Positions 42,426-53,829 of a stretch of 64,000 nt of DNA are shown here, one piece after another. The stretch comes from Saccharina japonica. Its lineage: Eukaryota; Sar; Phaeophyceae; Laminariales; Laminariaceae. The stretch is from assembly GCA_008828725.1 (NCBI GenBank), contig MEHQ01001029.1:53545-117544 (forward strand). The letters are read 5' to 3'. Made by a program: the position numbers and the translations under genes. Under the pieces are notes generated by a model. The model worked only from the letters and a program-made list of their open reading frames with translations. It was not told where the DNA came from and searched no databases. Numbering within the stretch: the first letter of the stretch is position 1; each line of letters opens with the position of its first letter.

Positions 42426-44490
42426 CAGGTGCATGCAAGAGAAAAAAATAGAAAAGAAAGAAAAAAGCGAAAAGGAAAAATAATAGAGAGTAAACATACT
42501 GAAGCAAATCAACAATCAAGCAACCAAACAAAAGCATGACAAAATGAAAAGAAGTACTGCTCGTTGTATATATATGTAGTCAAAGGACTCTATCATGATC
42601 GCAACACGGACTATTAATAGAGGCTATATAGAGGGATGTTGTTGCGCCTTGCCATGGGCGGAGGGCTCTGTCGAAAGTTTTCGATGATAGTTCTACTAGG
42701 AATTTAGCGCTTTCGTTACCTATAGGAAAAAACGGTTTTCTGGCGGTAATTAAACAGATAATTATTTTTTCAATATAGTATTTTGGTAACAAAGATGCCC
42801 AACGTTGTTGTGCACCTAATGCAAAAACAATATTCGTAGCGAATCGGAGTTTTCCTGATGCAGAAACTTTATTTTCCCCCAAGCCAAACAAAAAAAAACA
42901 AGGTTCGATGTCCGCGACTGTAATACGAACATGCATGCATGTCCCCCTCCACCCTCCATGCGTGTATGTATCCATCGACATCCAGCCCATACATATATTA
43001 TTATACCGGTATACGACCTCCAATCGGTGCCCGTTCGCTCATACGTTTTATGCTCGAAATAGATCCATCACACTCTGTACGTATGTAGGGACTATCACAG
43101 GGGCTCGCAAGTAGAACGACCTCTCCCCCCCACGGCTACGTTGCGACTTGTTGCCATCCATGATTATTGGTCGGAAGGCTCTGTCTGTCGAAAGGTTAAC
43201 GATGACTGAACTACTCGGTACCTACCTGATGGATGTGTGTTCCCCGCCTCCATTATGTTTATGGCCATCGACATCCAACATGTACCTACCTATCTATGCA
43301 TGCATGTCTTATATTATACCTGGTACACCCATCATACATGAGTATACTCACTCCTCGTGCATCCATTCAGTTTCCGCGTGTAACTGTTATCCTCCACCTG
43401 CCGTACAAGGGATAGACCCAGTGCACGGTATGAAATACATAGTATACGACGCACGTAACGTGTGTTTTTGTGCGTGTATCTGGAGTACAGCAAGTAGTAT
43501 GTAGGAGAGGTTGATGCATTTTGAAAGCGATGGGGGGTGGGATGGAGGGGCATGTCATCTAGAAAGGGGCCATCTCCTCGTCGTGTTGTCGGGTGCGTAC
43601 TACTGTACAGCAGTAGGATTGTAGTAGTTGTAGCACATACCTGGTACAAGCAGTACTACTGTTGTAGTAGTACGTAGGGTTAGTGGGCACCCCTCCGTGA
43701 CAAAGCCAAAACAGCCGCAACGCTCCTTCTTGTCTGTGTTACGTTCGTAGTGAGAAGTTAATAGTAGGGGTGGTACTGTTCGTAGTGTACATACTATAGA
43801 TAGGCGGGACATACAACATGTATATTTGACGGCTTTCAACTCACGAATGAAGAATGATCTCAACTCGAGAGGCGATGTACTCGCTCGGGATACCCCATTC
43901 TCTGTATCAAGAAATCCGTGTACGATGTATGTACATAAAATATGTGTATATGTATGTATACTATGAATGTATATGTTATATATGTGTATATATGTCGAAA
44001 CAGCAGTCAGTCTAGTCTGCATGTCTCCGCGCTCATAATTTACTTATACGTAGATACCTGGTAGCCTAAAAAGAGAGGTGTATACCCTCAGATACATACC
44101 AGGTACAGTAGTAGTAGTGGCAGAACGGGTGTAACACCACTACTACTACAATAGCCCGGTCGAAAAACACACTTTTTTTCGTTTGTGAAACTGGCAGTTA
44201 CACTATTTATTTTCTGTCTCGTGGGTTCCCGCGTTCCCTTAATAGCTCTCTCATATCTGCCGTTGCCACAGGGAGGGTTCGAGAGATAGAGAGTATAATC
44301 TTGTGGCTCATCATGATGATGAGGATAGTGTTGCCACAGGTCACAGGTAATATAGATAGAGGCTACGAGAGACGGAGAATACTATTGTTGGTCATGAGAT
44401 AGTCTGCAGGAAAAGTATGTATGTATGTATGTATGTATATCGTATAACATGTCTGCGCCGCCACAAACAAGTAGAAAAAGTGTCTCAGCC
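42426..44490. other. Intergenic, AT-rich, nothing recognised
   Basis: A-rich 42430-42550. Short fragments resembling the SINE-B end (CATCGACATCCA) lie at 42975 and 43267. TACCWGGTA is found at 43318, 43637, 44055 and 44097. No gene is supported. Confidence 0.35.
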
Positions 44491-44512
44491 GGGGGGGGGG
44501 GGGGGGGGGGGG
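44491..44512. repeat. Poly-G run
   Basis: A 22-base G run. Confidence 0.9.
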
Positions 44513-44739
44513 CTGACAGTCAGGACGGTTTTTTCGTCTTAAGAAATATCCACGCGTGCGCCCTGTTTCCTTAAGGCTTGTTGTTGTGTTGGCATGTATA
44601 ATAGTCTCCCTCAGTCCCTAGTCCTCCTCTCACGAGTTTTGAGAGCCCTCTCACACGTATTATTTATTATCCCGTAGAGGCCCTTCTCCGCCCAAACCCC
44701 AGAACCTCTTCGTTCTCGCATTCCTTGTTATATCATATA

Positions 44740-44835
44740 TATTATATAGATATAGATATATAGATATCTATATATCATATACCAACATATACCTGGTATA
44801 TTATATAGATATATACCACAAGCAGTATCATATAT
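44740..44835. repeat. AT-rich palindromic stretch
   Basis: Alternating TATAGATATA and TATATCATATA strings with self-complementary arms around TAGATATCTA, followed by TACCTGGTA. Confidence 0.7.
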
Positions 44836-44937
44836 ATACCGCGACAATATGCTATTTAATAGGAATATTTATACGTACATACACTTCGTATATATGTAAA
44901 ATCCTCGTCAGAAAATATATTTTAAAAAAAAAAATTA

Positions 44938-45110
44938 AAAAACAGCTGTGAGCTCGAGGATTTCGTCGAAGCTCCCCTTTGCTACGTAGCTGAGTGTAAT
45001 ACTTCGATCGCGCGTACTTAAGGATTTCATATGTCATCATGTAGGGTGTACATCCCGTATGAGGGGGACACAATCTGAGGGTGTAGAATTCAGGAAGTGT
45101 GTGTCTATTT
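44938..45110 (-). repeat. Family F, long copy
   Basis: In reverse: CAGCTGTGAGCTCGAGGATT, TCGTCGAAGCTC, GCTGAGTGTAATACTTCGAT, CGCGCGTACTTA, GTACATCCCGTATGAGGGGG and ACACAATCTGAGGGTGTAGA. It matches 53230-53405 over its whole length. Confidence 0.75.
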
Positions 45111-45309
45111 GTGGGGGGGAAAATAATTAAAATACATTAAAATTGAAATTAAACAGTCTGAAATAAACGTACCAGGTATACTATAGTGTTCACAAGACTA
45201 TGTTTTTCTGTTATTTTTTTTTTTTTTTCGTTTTCTTTTATTTTCTTTCGTTTCGTGTTTTCTCTTTTTTATTTCACGAATCATTTGGATGGTGCTATCA
45301 TAGCAGCAG

Positions 45310-45560
45310 CAGAGTAGGCCGGGCCTGACGTGTACAGCCTTGCATTGTCTGATCTGCCTGTTGCATTGCAACGTAGTGTCTCTGTATCGCTGTGCGGTAG
45401 TTCTGTGGCCACATAATAACTAGTATCTCTCTAGCTAGGATGATGAATCTGGGCACAGATACTGGGTGTGCTGGATGTCGACGGGTACATAAATATATAT
45501 ACTCGTATGTTTATATATATATTATAGAAAATACGGTTTAATGTGAAGAACACACACATG
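45310..45560 (+). mobile_element. SINE-B, long copy
   Basis: GCATTGTCTGATCTGCCTG, GTAGTGTCTCTGTATCGCTG, AGTTCTGTGGCCACATAA, AGGATGATGAATCTGGGCAC, GTGTGCTGGATGTCGACGGG, then an AT-rich insertion, GGTTTAATGTGAAGAACACA and (CA)n. Confidence 0.7.
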
Positions 45561-45654
45561 CATTGCTTTGGTATACCAGTGTACATATATACCAGGTATA
45601 GACTATTATTAATGAATCGGGGAATGGGGACAGAAACTATTTAACCATATCAGT

Positions 45655-46150
45655 TGGAGGGGGGGGGGGTGCTGTACTCGATATTCATGCATGGCCACAG
45701 TCCTATTATCCTAGACCCTCGCATCGGGGGGGGCGGAGGTAGTGGAGAAATTGGGGAGGGGGGACTGTTAAGTGAGAGACAAGAAATTGGGGAGGGGGAG
45801 GGGGAGGGGGGGAGGCGGAGAGCGGGGAGGGGAGGGGGGAGCGGGGGAGGGGAGAGGGGGGAGGGGAGAAGGGGGAAGAGGGGCGAGGGAGGATGGAAAG
45901 GGGGAGGGGGAGGCGGGAGGGGAGGGGAAAAGGGGGGAGGGGGAAAGGGGGGACCGGGGGAGAGGGGGGAGGGGGGGAGGGGGAGGGGGGAGGGCGAGGG
46001 GGGGAGAGGGTGAGGGGAGGGGGGAAGGGGGGAGGCCAGGAGGGGGGGGGGAGGGGGAGGGGGAGGGGGGAGGAAGGGAGGGCGGGGGGGGAGGGCGGCG
46101 GGTTAGGGGCCGGAGAGGGGAGGAGGGGGGGAAGGTGAGGGGGGGGGGTT
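45655..46150. repeat. Long homopurine G-rich tract
   Basis: Nearly 500 bp of G with scattered A on the plus strand and many runs of five or more G. Family H fragments flank it: CATGCATGGCCACAGTCCTA before and GCGTGGTCATCGTCGTATGA after. Open frames (Gly/Arg/Glu or Pro) are artefacts. Confidence 0.95.
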
Positions 46151-46803
46151 ATTGTCATGTATGCGTGGTCATCGTCGTATGACCGATTCACATTCCTACA
46201 ATGCGACTTCAAAACCAACCTCATCCAAACCACGATTGATCACGACGTACATAGCATACGAGTTTCGAAAAATATTTAGTATATATACCAGTATCATCAT
46301 ATTTACGATATACCAGGTAAATATCATAAATCCGCGTTTACGAATATTATATTATTGGCGTTAATATGATGTAATTTTGTCAAATATCCAGGTAGGTGTG
46401 ATTGATAGGTATCTTGTATATAATACTTCAGTATATATGTATGTGTGTGAATGGCATGAAATAAGAGCTAGCTGCACATTGGCAGACGGCAAAAGGAATC
46501 ATAATTATGATTACTACTGTAGTATAATTATATCCTATAATATATATTACATCTTATATATGTATGTGCGATGAAAGTACGAGAGAGGAAGAGAGACGGG
46601 GGGGGGGGGGGGGGAGGGGTGCTATTTATTATACGACCAAACAACTGAATATCCAGGAATATCGTATATATATATGCGACGAAAAAAACGAGTTTCGGCG
46701 ACATCCTCGATCTCACCGCTCGGTAGCTCTTCTATTTTAGGTAATATAAATATGCGACGAAAAATAATTGCCTGCCTTAAGAATCACATGTGCCAGAGCG
46801 TAG
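46151..46803. other. Intergenic; dispersed repeat I copy 2 and a poly-G run
   Basis: 46379-46510 matches 41355-41465. A G run lies near 46598. A short family F core (GAGTTTCGGCGACATCCTCG) is at about 46690. Confidence 0.5.
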
Positions 46804-46972
46804 TTAACCCTTTCAGAACTGCAAAACTTATCCCACACTAATTCCAAGTAGTTTGTCCCCGAAAACGGGGGACGGGTTCTTAACCCATTCAGAACTGGAA
46901 AAAAATATCCTACATTAATTCCAAGTAGTTTGTCCCCAAATTCATGGGAGGGACCAGTTCTTAAGGGGTTAG
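46804..46972. mobile_element. Two adjacent TTAA-type foldback MITEs (family G)
   Basis: Unit 1 begins TTAACCCTTTCAGAACTGC. Unit 2 begins TTAACCCATTCAGAACTGG, sharing the TTAA at 46880-46883, and ends CCAGTTCTTAAGGGGTTAG. Both contain AATTCCAAGTAGTTTGTCCC. Confidence 0.7.
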
Positions 46973-47199
46973 AGGAAACTTTAGTTTTTTTTCTTCAAAT
47001 TAACCAAACCTAAATTATACATTTAATTTCCAGATTTCGGGATGTATGTGTGATGATATATTATATATAAACATGTATGATGAAGCGAGGAGCAAAAACG
47101 AAAAAACAACCGATTATACCCTGTAACCTGTAATACCCCGGATAATATGATTGATGTCGTATTATACTGGCTGGGTAAAAAAATGGCTGTATCTGGATA
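46973..47199. other. Spacer, nothing recognised
   Basis: AT-rich, no feature. Confidence 0.3.
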
Positions 47200-47207
47200 C
47201 TCTGTAA

Positions 47208-47780
47208 CAGGGCATTAATTAGTGGGTCGGGGTCTGTTGCGCGCAGCGCAACAGGCGACTCAAGGAGTGTTGCGCGCACCGCAACACGCCTGAGGCGCGT
47301 GTTGCGCGCCGCAGGCGCCGCAAGCCCCGACCGCCGCCGCCGCACGAAAAAAGCGAAAAAAGCGAAAAAATGGCGATCTATGGGCGAATGTACGCCTAGA
47401 AGGCCTAAAAGATGTCCAATTACGACTATTTATCAAGAAAAAAAGACCCCCAATGGTTTTTCTCGACCCCGGCGAGAAAAAAACACGCAACAATTTGTTT
47501 AGCCTGCGGCGAAAATGTTGCGCGCCCAAAAACGCGTGTTGCGCTGCGCGCAACTAGCCTCGCGGCGACTGTTGCGCAAAACCGTTATTTTGGCCAAATG
47601 TTGCGCCAGCGCAACAGCGCAACACCTAATTAATGCCGCACGCCTGCGGCGAAAATGTTGCGCGCCCAAAAACGCGTGTTGCGCTGCGCGCAACTAGCCT
47701 CGCGGCGACTGTTGCGCAAAACCGTTATTTTGGCCAAATGTTGCGCCAGCGCAACAGCGCAACACCTAATTGATGCCCTG
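47208..47780. mobile_element. hAT-like non-autonomous element with 8-bp target duplication
   Basis: The left end CAGGGCATTAATTAG and the right end CTAATTGATGCCCTG are inverted complements at 14 of 15 positions. A perfect 8-bp direct repeat CTCTGTAA flanks it at 47200-47207 and 47781-47788. Termini starting CAGGG and 8-bp duplications fit hAT. The interior is very GC-rich, with many TGTTGCGC/GCGCAACA palindromes. The rightmost 140 bp, including the terminus, is present twice (47502-47641 and 47642-47780). There is no transposase. Confidence 0.85.
47502..47780 (+). repeat. 140-bp tandem duplication inside the hAT-like element
   Basis: GCCTGCGGCGAAAATGTTGC through GCGCAACACCTAATT occurs twice with near identity. 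The internal copy ends CTAATTAATGCC, an internalised terminal repeat. Confidence 0.95.
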
Positions 47781-47788
47781 CTCTGTAA

Positions 47789-50320
47789 TACTCTGTACAG
47801 CAGTACTCGATATTCATACAGCGTGTATTGAAAAATTTTAAAAAAAGTTGTATATACCAGGTACGAGTATATGATATGAGTTCTACCAGGTATCATATGT
47901 ATACGTCGTATATGATATCATATCATATTATTATTATTATCTTTGCCATCCGACAATGTGCAGCATGATCTTCAGCGTTGATCACTCGATATTATTCAAG
48001 AACCCAACAACAAAACCCCGTTTTTTTACGGAAATAAAACACGATAATCTTCACTAAATAAAATGGAAACCAACTACAAAAAAAAACATGGAAAAAAAAA
48101 CACACACACACAAACAAAAACACAAATACATGGCGAACGAACGAACCATATATCACCTGCTGGACGAACGGGGTTTTAAACCGTGCACCGCTCACAGCTC
48201 CACAACGAAAAAACACTCGGGTATTTCATCGCAATCTAAAAATGAAATCTACGAAGCACCGCAGCACCGCCCGCCCCGCACGCAGTACGAGAGCAACCAA
48301 ACCAGAACTCGACTGCTATGGGGGATGACCCTTTTTTCTTTTTTTGGAGATTGCTCGTCTGCTCTCTCGTGCTCACTTGTTTGTGTCGCGTGACGGCTGC
48401 ATATATGACACGTATGGTATTGTATGTTCCCAATCATAATGGCGGTACATAACATATATACGTGGAATTGTGGTCTGTGACAGGTTATATAGCAGTACGA
48501 AGTATGTATACGTGTACTATATATACGAAATGTTACATGCAACTATTAATATGAAACATATGGTAACGTGACTGCCGGTACAAAGCGAACCAGTTCATTT
48601 GTTTCGTTCACTTTTTTCGTTGATATTTTTCGTTTTTCGTTTCATTTCAACAACACGTCAGCACCAACCAACAGCAGAAAATTATATATACACCATCATC
48701 CTACATACCAGGTATATAGTAGGGATGAAAAACCAGAAAACTAAGAAAAATCGAACGGGACACAGAGGGATAACCTATACCGGGTATAATGGGTATGGCC
48801 CACAGGCACGATATTCTTCTCCCTCTTTCGCTAAATTAATTAACTGTACCCCCCCCATACCACGAACAACCTACCTTTATTATTATCTTGGCGAACAAGT
48901 GGAGAAAAACAAAAGGATAGAGTTGTTCATATACTATACCTGGCGTAGACTGAAACACCTGGAGTACATGTACGAACACAAGTAGTACTTGATAATTGAC
49001 CCCATTTTTTATATCATGGCTTACCAGCAGTACCTCAAAACAGCAGTAGTTTCGCACACTCCTCCTCCTCCTCGTCCTGCTGGTTTTTGGTGTTGTTTAA
49101 GTTTATATATTGAAGTAATGGTGAAAAAAAGTTCGATACATATTGTTCAATTAAAAAACAAAAGGGCCCGTACAAAAATACCTGGTATACATAAAATGAC
49201 ATGGTTGTTGGTTGTTGCTCGGTGAGAAAGAGAGCGCCTCTGCTCGCGGTGCTGTTCGTCATTCTAAAATTTGGAATTTTGAAACTTATTATAGTGATGC
49301 CACTCTCCGTTTTCGAGCAAGCGAGGCGGGCCACGGGTCAGAGAGCACAAACGCGCAGGACAGCCAGCAGCAGTATTGAATAGTACGCCCGCTTCCTCCG
49401 CCGCCACCCACAACTATTCAATAAAGATGCACGACTAGGGTTCCGAAATAGGCGAATAAACGTGTCAAAAACGTTACACATCTGTTGGACGTGTGCGTAT
49501 AGTATACGATAAGAATACGTACAATACGTAGACATTCGTCCCCGTATATGGACACACTATCATACAACCACTTGGTCTTTTCCTTTACAAATATAACACA
49601 AATTCGTACCTCGTGGTATATATATTATTTACACAGGCGTATAATATAAGTAATTGTTTTTTTGCGTATGTATGCTATCTACTCTGTAGGTGAAATTTCA
49701 TTTATTTATTAAATAGCGGGAACTCTATATACACCTGCAGCAAAAGTACCTCGTAAAATACCACCAAAATTCTGGATAAACTACTAAACTTTCGGCTTTG
49801 GATTCCCCACACAAGCAAACAACGCGGGGTGTCAATAAGCGTCAGCATCGATCCGCGAGAAGGCCGAGACCACAACCTCCCGTCGACAGCGCTAACAAGC
49901 GCAAAGCCCCCCCCCGAAGATACCACACGCAACTTCTTCCAGAACCTTGGCGAGGCACCGCAGAATATAGGCGCACCCATCCACCCACCCACCCACTCCA
50001 CTCCACTTCCACTGCACATCACTTCACTCCACACACGGCACCCATTGAATATACGAATATACCCGTTGGGCAGGGAAGCTACAGCGTTGAACAAACACCA
50101 GATCACCAGAGCAATAAAGCAGGAACAAGACACGCCGACCGACACGCGGCGGCGGTGCTGTGCTGGTGTTTTTTGTTGTGTGTTGTCCCCACTCTGCTTA
50201 TAATAAAAATCACCTACGAACTTTGGCCTTGTTTTTGGTGTTTTGTCGAAGATACCATCTGTCTGTTGTTGTTGTAACATTTGATAAGAGATACTGGTAG
50301 TAATCTAGAGGCGAAAACAG
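47789..50320. other. Intergenic upstream of the second MC5E gene
   Basis: Mostly AT-rich sequence with TACCWGGTA at 47855, 47884, 48707 and 49179. No gene is supported. The last 500 bp are richer in GC and should hold the promoter and 5' UTR of the gene at 50321. Long frames at 49702-50280 lie on both strands and are not called. Confidence 0.4.
50197..50211 (+). promoter_or_regulatory. Weak TATA-like candidate for the second MC5E gene
   Basis: CTTATAATAAAAATC lies about 110-125 bp before the start codon. It is a composition-based guess only; there is no transcript evidence. Confidence 0.15.
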
Positions 50321-52623
50321 ATGGCGAGGAGCAGGACGATGCTGGGAACGGCCGCTGCAACGGTCAAGACGAGCCTTCTCCTTCCTCTCCTTCTTCTGCT
50401 GGCCTCCAGCAGCAGCAGACATCAAGCGCAAGCGGCGGACACCCCGTCTCCGAACAGCCCCATCGAAAAACCGGACTGCGACGCAAACACCACCGTATCC
50501 GTCCGATACTCGTCGTCCTCAGCACGGCTGTACCTCGAGTCAGCGGACGGAGCCACAAGAGGCGGGTGCGTCACTATCAGGGCGATCTGGGAGGAGCTGG
50601 GCGGTAGCGCGCCGGTATACGCCGTGGATCCGGACAGCGGCGCCGTGAGCGACACAGTGACGGGGACGTGGCTTCTCTCGGAGAGCCTGTACGTTGAAGA
50701 CGGGATCACGCTGAAGGTGAGAGCCTGCGATATCACAGGGTACTCATCTCGTCATCGCGCAGTAGAGGATTGGGCAAGGAAGAGGTTAAGAACCATATAC
50801 TTCTTACAGCAGCAGTAGTAACTGTTTTTGCGGACGGGTGCTATGGCTGCTGTCTGTTGCGGCTACGATATGATATGAATACGTATGTATTTACTGCTAC
50901 ATGACCCTGTGTTTATTTAGGCAGGTGTCTTGCAGGTTTGTGTGTGTTTATGGTATGTATGTGGGGAGCTACTACAGCAGCAGTAAGTAGCTCCCTCTCG
51001 CCGGCGCGCATGTCAGCAGAATATCACATCAAGAAGAAGAAGAGGAGAGGAGCAGACAGCCTCTTCTTGAGCGTTTGAGAAAAGCACGGACTGCGTCCAG
51101 ACTATACTCTCCTCACGCCATGCACGTCAATGTGCCGTACGTATTATTGTCGTTGTATCAAGGTACTTGTATTATACCAGGTAGTACGGAGGGCCTGCTT
51201 ATACGTAGTAAATAGGACCGACGGTACACCCGACAACCTGTATGTCTACACAGTTTTAACAACAACACTTTGGTCCTATTTACTACTCGTACGTATGACC
51301 CCCTGCATCATTGACATAAATACGACAGCAGTACAGCAGTTGTCAGTATACGCGTACAGCAGTCAGAGTATCTACATATTAATATCATAGATGCGATGTT
51401 GTGTATTGTCTTCGTATTAACCCCGTTCTTTCTATATACCCAACTACATCCGTACACCCAGTCAGTTCCTAATCTTACAGAGATACCTGGTACCTGGTAC
51501 AAATTATGTGGTCAGCTGTGAAGACGTACGCAATGCAAAAGATAATTATGTAAAAACGGCGGTCAGTAGAATATGTGTACGTGTGTACCTGGTACGTACA
51601 GTCAAAGCATATCTATCGTATACGATGTACAGCAGTAGTAGTAGAAGATAATTGTGTCAAAACAACGTCGCCCCCACCACAACCACAACCGCCACCACCA
51701 CCCACCACCACCACAAGAAAGCTAAAATGCACACACAGAACGCAACCCCCCCCGGTGGCACGAAAATATATTAACGCCTATCTGCCCGATTAATAAAAAT
51801 ACCAGAAAGCTGTCATTCTGCATTCTGGACACACATATCATATCACGCATCTCGCCTTACTCGCGTTTCCTCAAGATGTATGATACATATCCGTTCATAT
51901 GATACATCTTCGTAATATGCGGTCTAGTGTTGTGTGCTGGATACTGCTTAGTTACGCGTAGGCGCAACAGGTGCAGCGTAAAAAGCTACGAAAGAACGGC
52001 AGGTACCCACACCCCCGCGGCCCGCTTCATCTGTGGTCTGTGGTCCTCCCAAAAGGCTACGTTTTACTCGTAGCTGCAAAAAAAAGTAAAATAATTTCAA
52101 ACTTGAAACTGCTTCTGCTGCTTCTTCTGCTGCTTCTGCTGCTTCTGCTGCTGCTTCTGCTGCTGCTGCTGCTTCTGCCGCTGCTGCTGCTGCTTCGTTT
52201 TTGTGCGTTTGTTTGTCGAAAAACACGATCCCGAAATTCTAGACGCAAGTACATAAGTTATAATGCCGCCGCGCTATCATAACTACGCCGCGCCGCCACC
52301 TACTACATAAGTATCGCTCGATGTTGACCTTCGACCTCTCTCCTCCTCCCCCCCCCCCGTCTACGTACGACTCCTACAAAATTGGTTCAATTTTGACCTT
52401 CGACCTCTCTCCTCTCTCCCCCCCCCCCCTCTACGTACGACTCCTACAAAAAATTGTTTGTGCTATTAATATGTTGCTATTGCTGTGGTGTGTGTGTTTT
52501 TGGCGTCAGGTGTATGGTACTGCCGCGGGAGGCGATGTGGATGAGCTGCGCCTCTTGAGCACGAACGAAACGTACATCAACCTCAGAGCTCACGGGGGCA
52601 GCCTGGACTTCATGAGCACCAAG
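50321..52623 (+). CDS. Mannuronan C5-epimerase, 5' exons (N-terminal part)
   Basis: Exon 1 is 50321-50716 and exon 2 is 52510-52623. The GT-AG intron 50717-52509 (phase 0) joins EDGITLK to VYGTAAGGDVDEL. The start ATG follows GAAAACAG. Residues 1-38 form a signal peptide: basic MARSR, a Leu-rich core (SLLLPLLLLLASS) and a likely cleavage after AQA at 36-38. Then come a Cys-containing region, VYAVDPDSG, GTWLL, LYVEDG, ELRLLST and INLRAHGGSLDFMSTK, the conserved N-terminal block of brown algal MC5Es that precedes the beta-helix. The product should be secreted to the wall and act on alginate. A donor site AAG|GTAAGG follows exon 2 at 52624, but no exon 3 was found in the window. The gene either has an intron longer than 11 kb or is truncated. 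Confidence 0.85.
52108..52195. repeat. (CTG/CTT)n microsatellite in intron 1
   Basis: Mixed CTG and CTT triplets inside the first intron of the MC5E gene. Confidence 0.95.
52322..52455 (+). repeat. About 71-bp tandem duplication in intron 1
   Basis: TTGACCTTCGACCTCTCTCC, a C-run, then CTACGTACGACTCCTACAAA occurs twice. It lies just before the 3' splice site of exon 2 and adds polypyrimidine sequence. Confidence 0.9.
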
Positions 52624-52659
52624 GTAAGGTTTTTTTGTCTCGCGTTGGTTGGACTACGA

Positions 52660-52718
52660 CTATGTGCTGGATGTCGACGGGTAGAAAGGAAGGTTTAATG
52701 TGAAGAACACACACACAC
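52660..52718 (+). mobile_element. SINE-B, 5'-truncated
   Basis: TGTGCTGGATGTCGACGGGT, AAGGAAGGTTTAATGTGAAG and (CA)n, starting 37 bp after the exon 2 donor. Confidence 0.65.
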
Positions 52719-52989
52719 GATCACTACTACTACTACTATTAATACTATTGATGCTATTGGTACTTATGATACTACTTGCGTACTGCTACTACTGCTGCTG
52801 TGCTTGTATAATGAAGTCCGCTCGCCTATTATATGAGAGAGATCCGCAGACCAAAGGATGGTCGGGTTCGGCTACGAACTACTGCTGTACAGAAAAATAG
52901 GATTATTTATGTACGAGTAGGTGTGCCTGAAATCGAATTCAATTTTTTTTTCACTGCTCACGCATTTCGTGGGTCTGTTCAAGGTTTGT

Positions 52990-53192
52990 TTGTGCTTTAC
53001 CGTCCCATTTATTATCTTCGCCCGTCGTTTCTCTCTCCTTCCAATGTATGATATTTATAGTCGTAAGTCAGATGTGAGGTCACAAAGTATAGGCTCCTTC
53101 CTGTCCCTCCTCCCCCACTACGGTTCGTGCCTGGTATTTTTATGGCGAGAAGACTTCACCCCTTTCTTCCCTCGTCGACTCGCATCGAATTG
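52990..53192 (-). mobile_element. SINE-A, 5'-truncated
   Basis: CCCATTTATTATCTTCGCCC, GTCGTAAGTCAGATG, CACTACGGTTCGTGCC, TTTATGGCGAGAAG and TTCTTCCCTCGTCGACTCG, in reverse orientation. Confidence 0.65.
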
Positions 53193-53229
53193 CATGTATA
53201 TAAATAAACACCTGGTATATATTTAGACA

Positions 53230-53405
53230 CACACTTCCTGAATTCTACAGCCAGCCTCAGATTGTGTCCCCCTCATACGGGATGTACATCCTACATGAGG
53301 ACATATAAAATCCGTAAGTACGCGCGATCGAAGTATTACACTCAGCTAGCAAAAATGATGAGCTTCGACGAAATCCTCGAGCTCACAGCTGTTGTTTTTT
53401 TTTTT
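53230..53405 (+). repeat. Family F, long copy
   Basis: CACTTCCTGAATTCTACA, TCAGATTGTGTCCCCCTCAT, CGGGATGTACATCC, GTAAGTACGCGCGATCGAAG, ACACTCAGCTAGCAAAA and CGACGAAATCCTCGAGCTCA, ending at a poly-T run. Confidence 0.75.
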
Positions 53406-53639
53406 TCAATATTCATAACAACAACGTGTACCTCGTGGTAGATATGTATGTAACAAGAGCCTTGCATTTTTTGTTTGTGGGTACGTACGTAAACGTGGGT
53501 GGCAATGTCGGCAATATTACGCCAACTATTATTATTTTATAATCAATCGTGTTTTCATTGTTTTCTTCGTTTCATTGGTTTTCATATTTTACCGCTAATA
53601 TTAATAGGTACGTACCAGGTGTCAAGCAACGTATTCACT

Positions 53640-53815
53640 CTGATTCGCAAGGCACGAACGGTACTTTAACCTGTAGATATCCTATAATAGTGGGGAGGAG
53701 AGAGAAGACCCTACTTTTGCGACCCCGGATCTAAGGTATACTCGTATTACCAATTCAATGTTGTGTGAGGGAGATGGAAGGAGAAGAACGGAGGAGATGA
53801 TAAATGGATGTGGGG
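53640..53815 (+). mobile_element. SINE-A fragment
   Basis: GCAAGGCACGAACGG, GTGGGGAGGAGAGAGAAG, GCGACCCCGGATCTAAG and GGAGATGATAAATGG. It is truncated and carries a small insertion. Confidence 0.55.
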
Positions 53816-53829
53816 GTCGTCAATGTTTT

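Noticed and set aside
45654..46233. Gly/Arg/Glu-rich and Pro-rich open frames of 119-175 codons
   Set aside because: They come from the homopurine G-rich tract, which lacks stop codons by composition.
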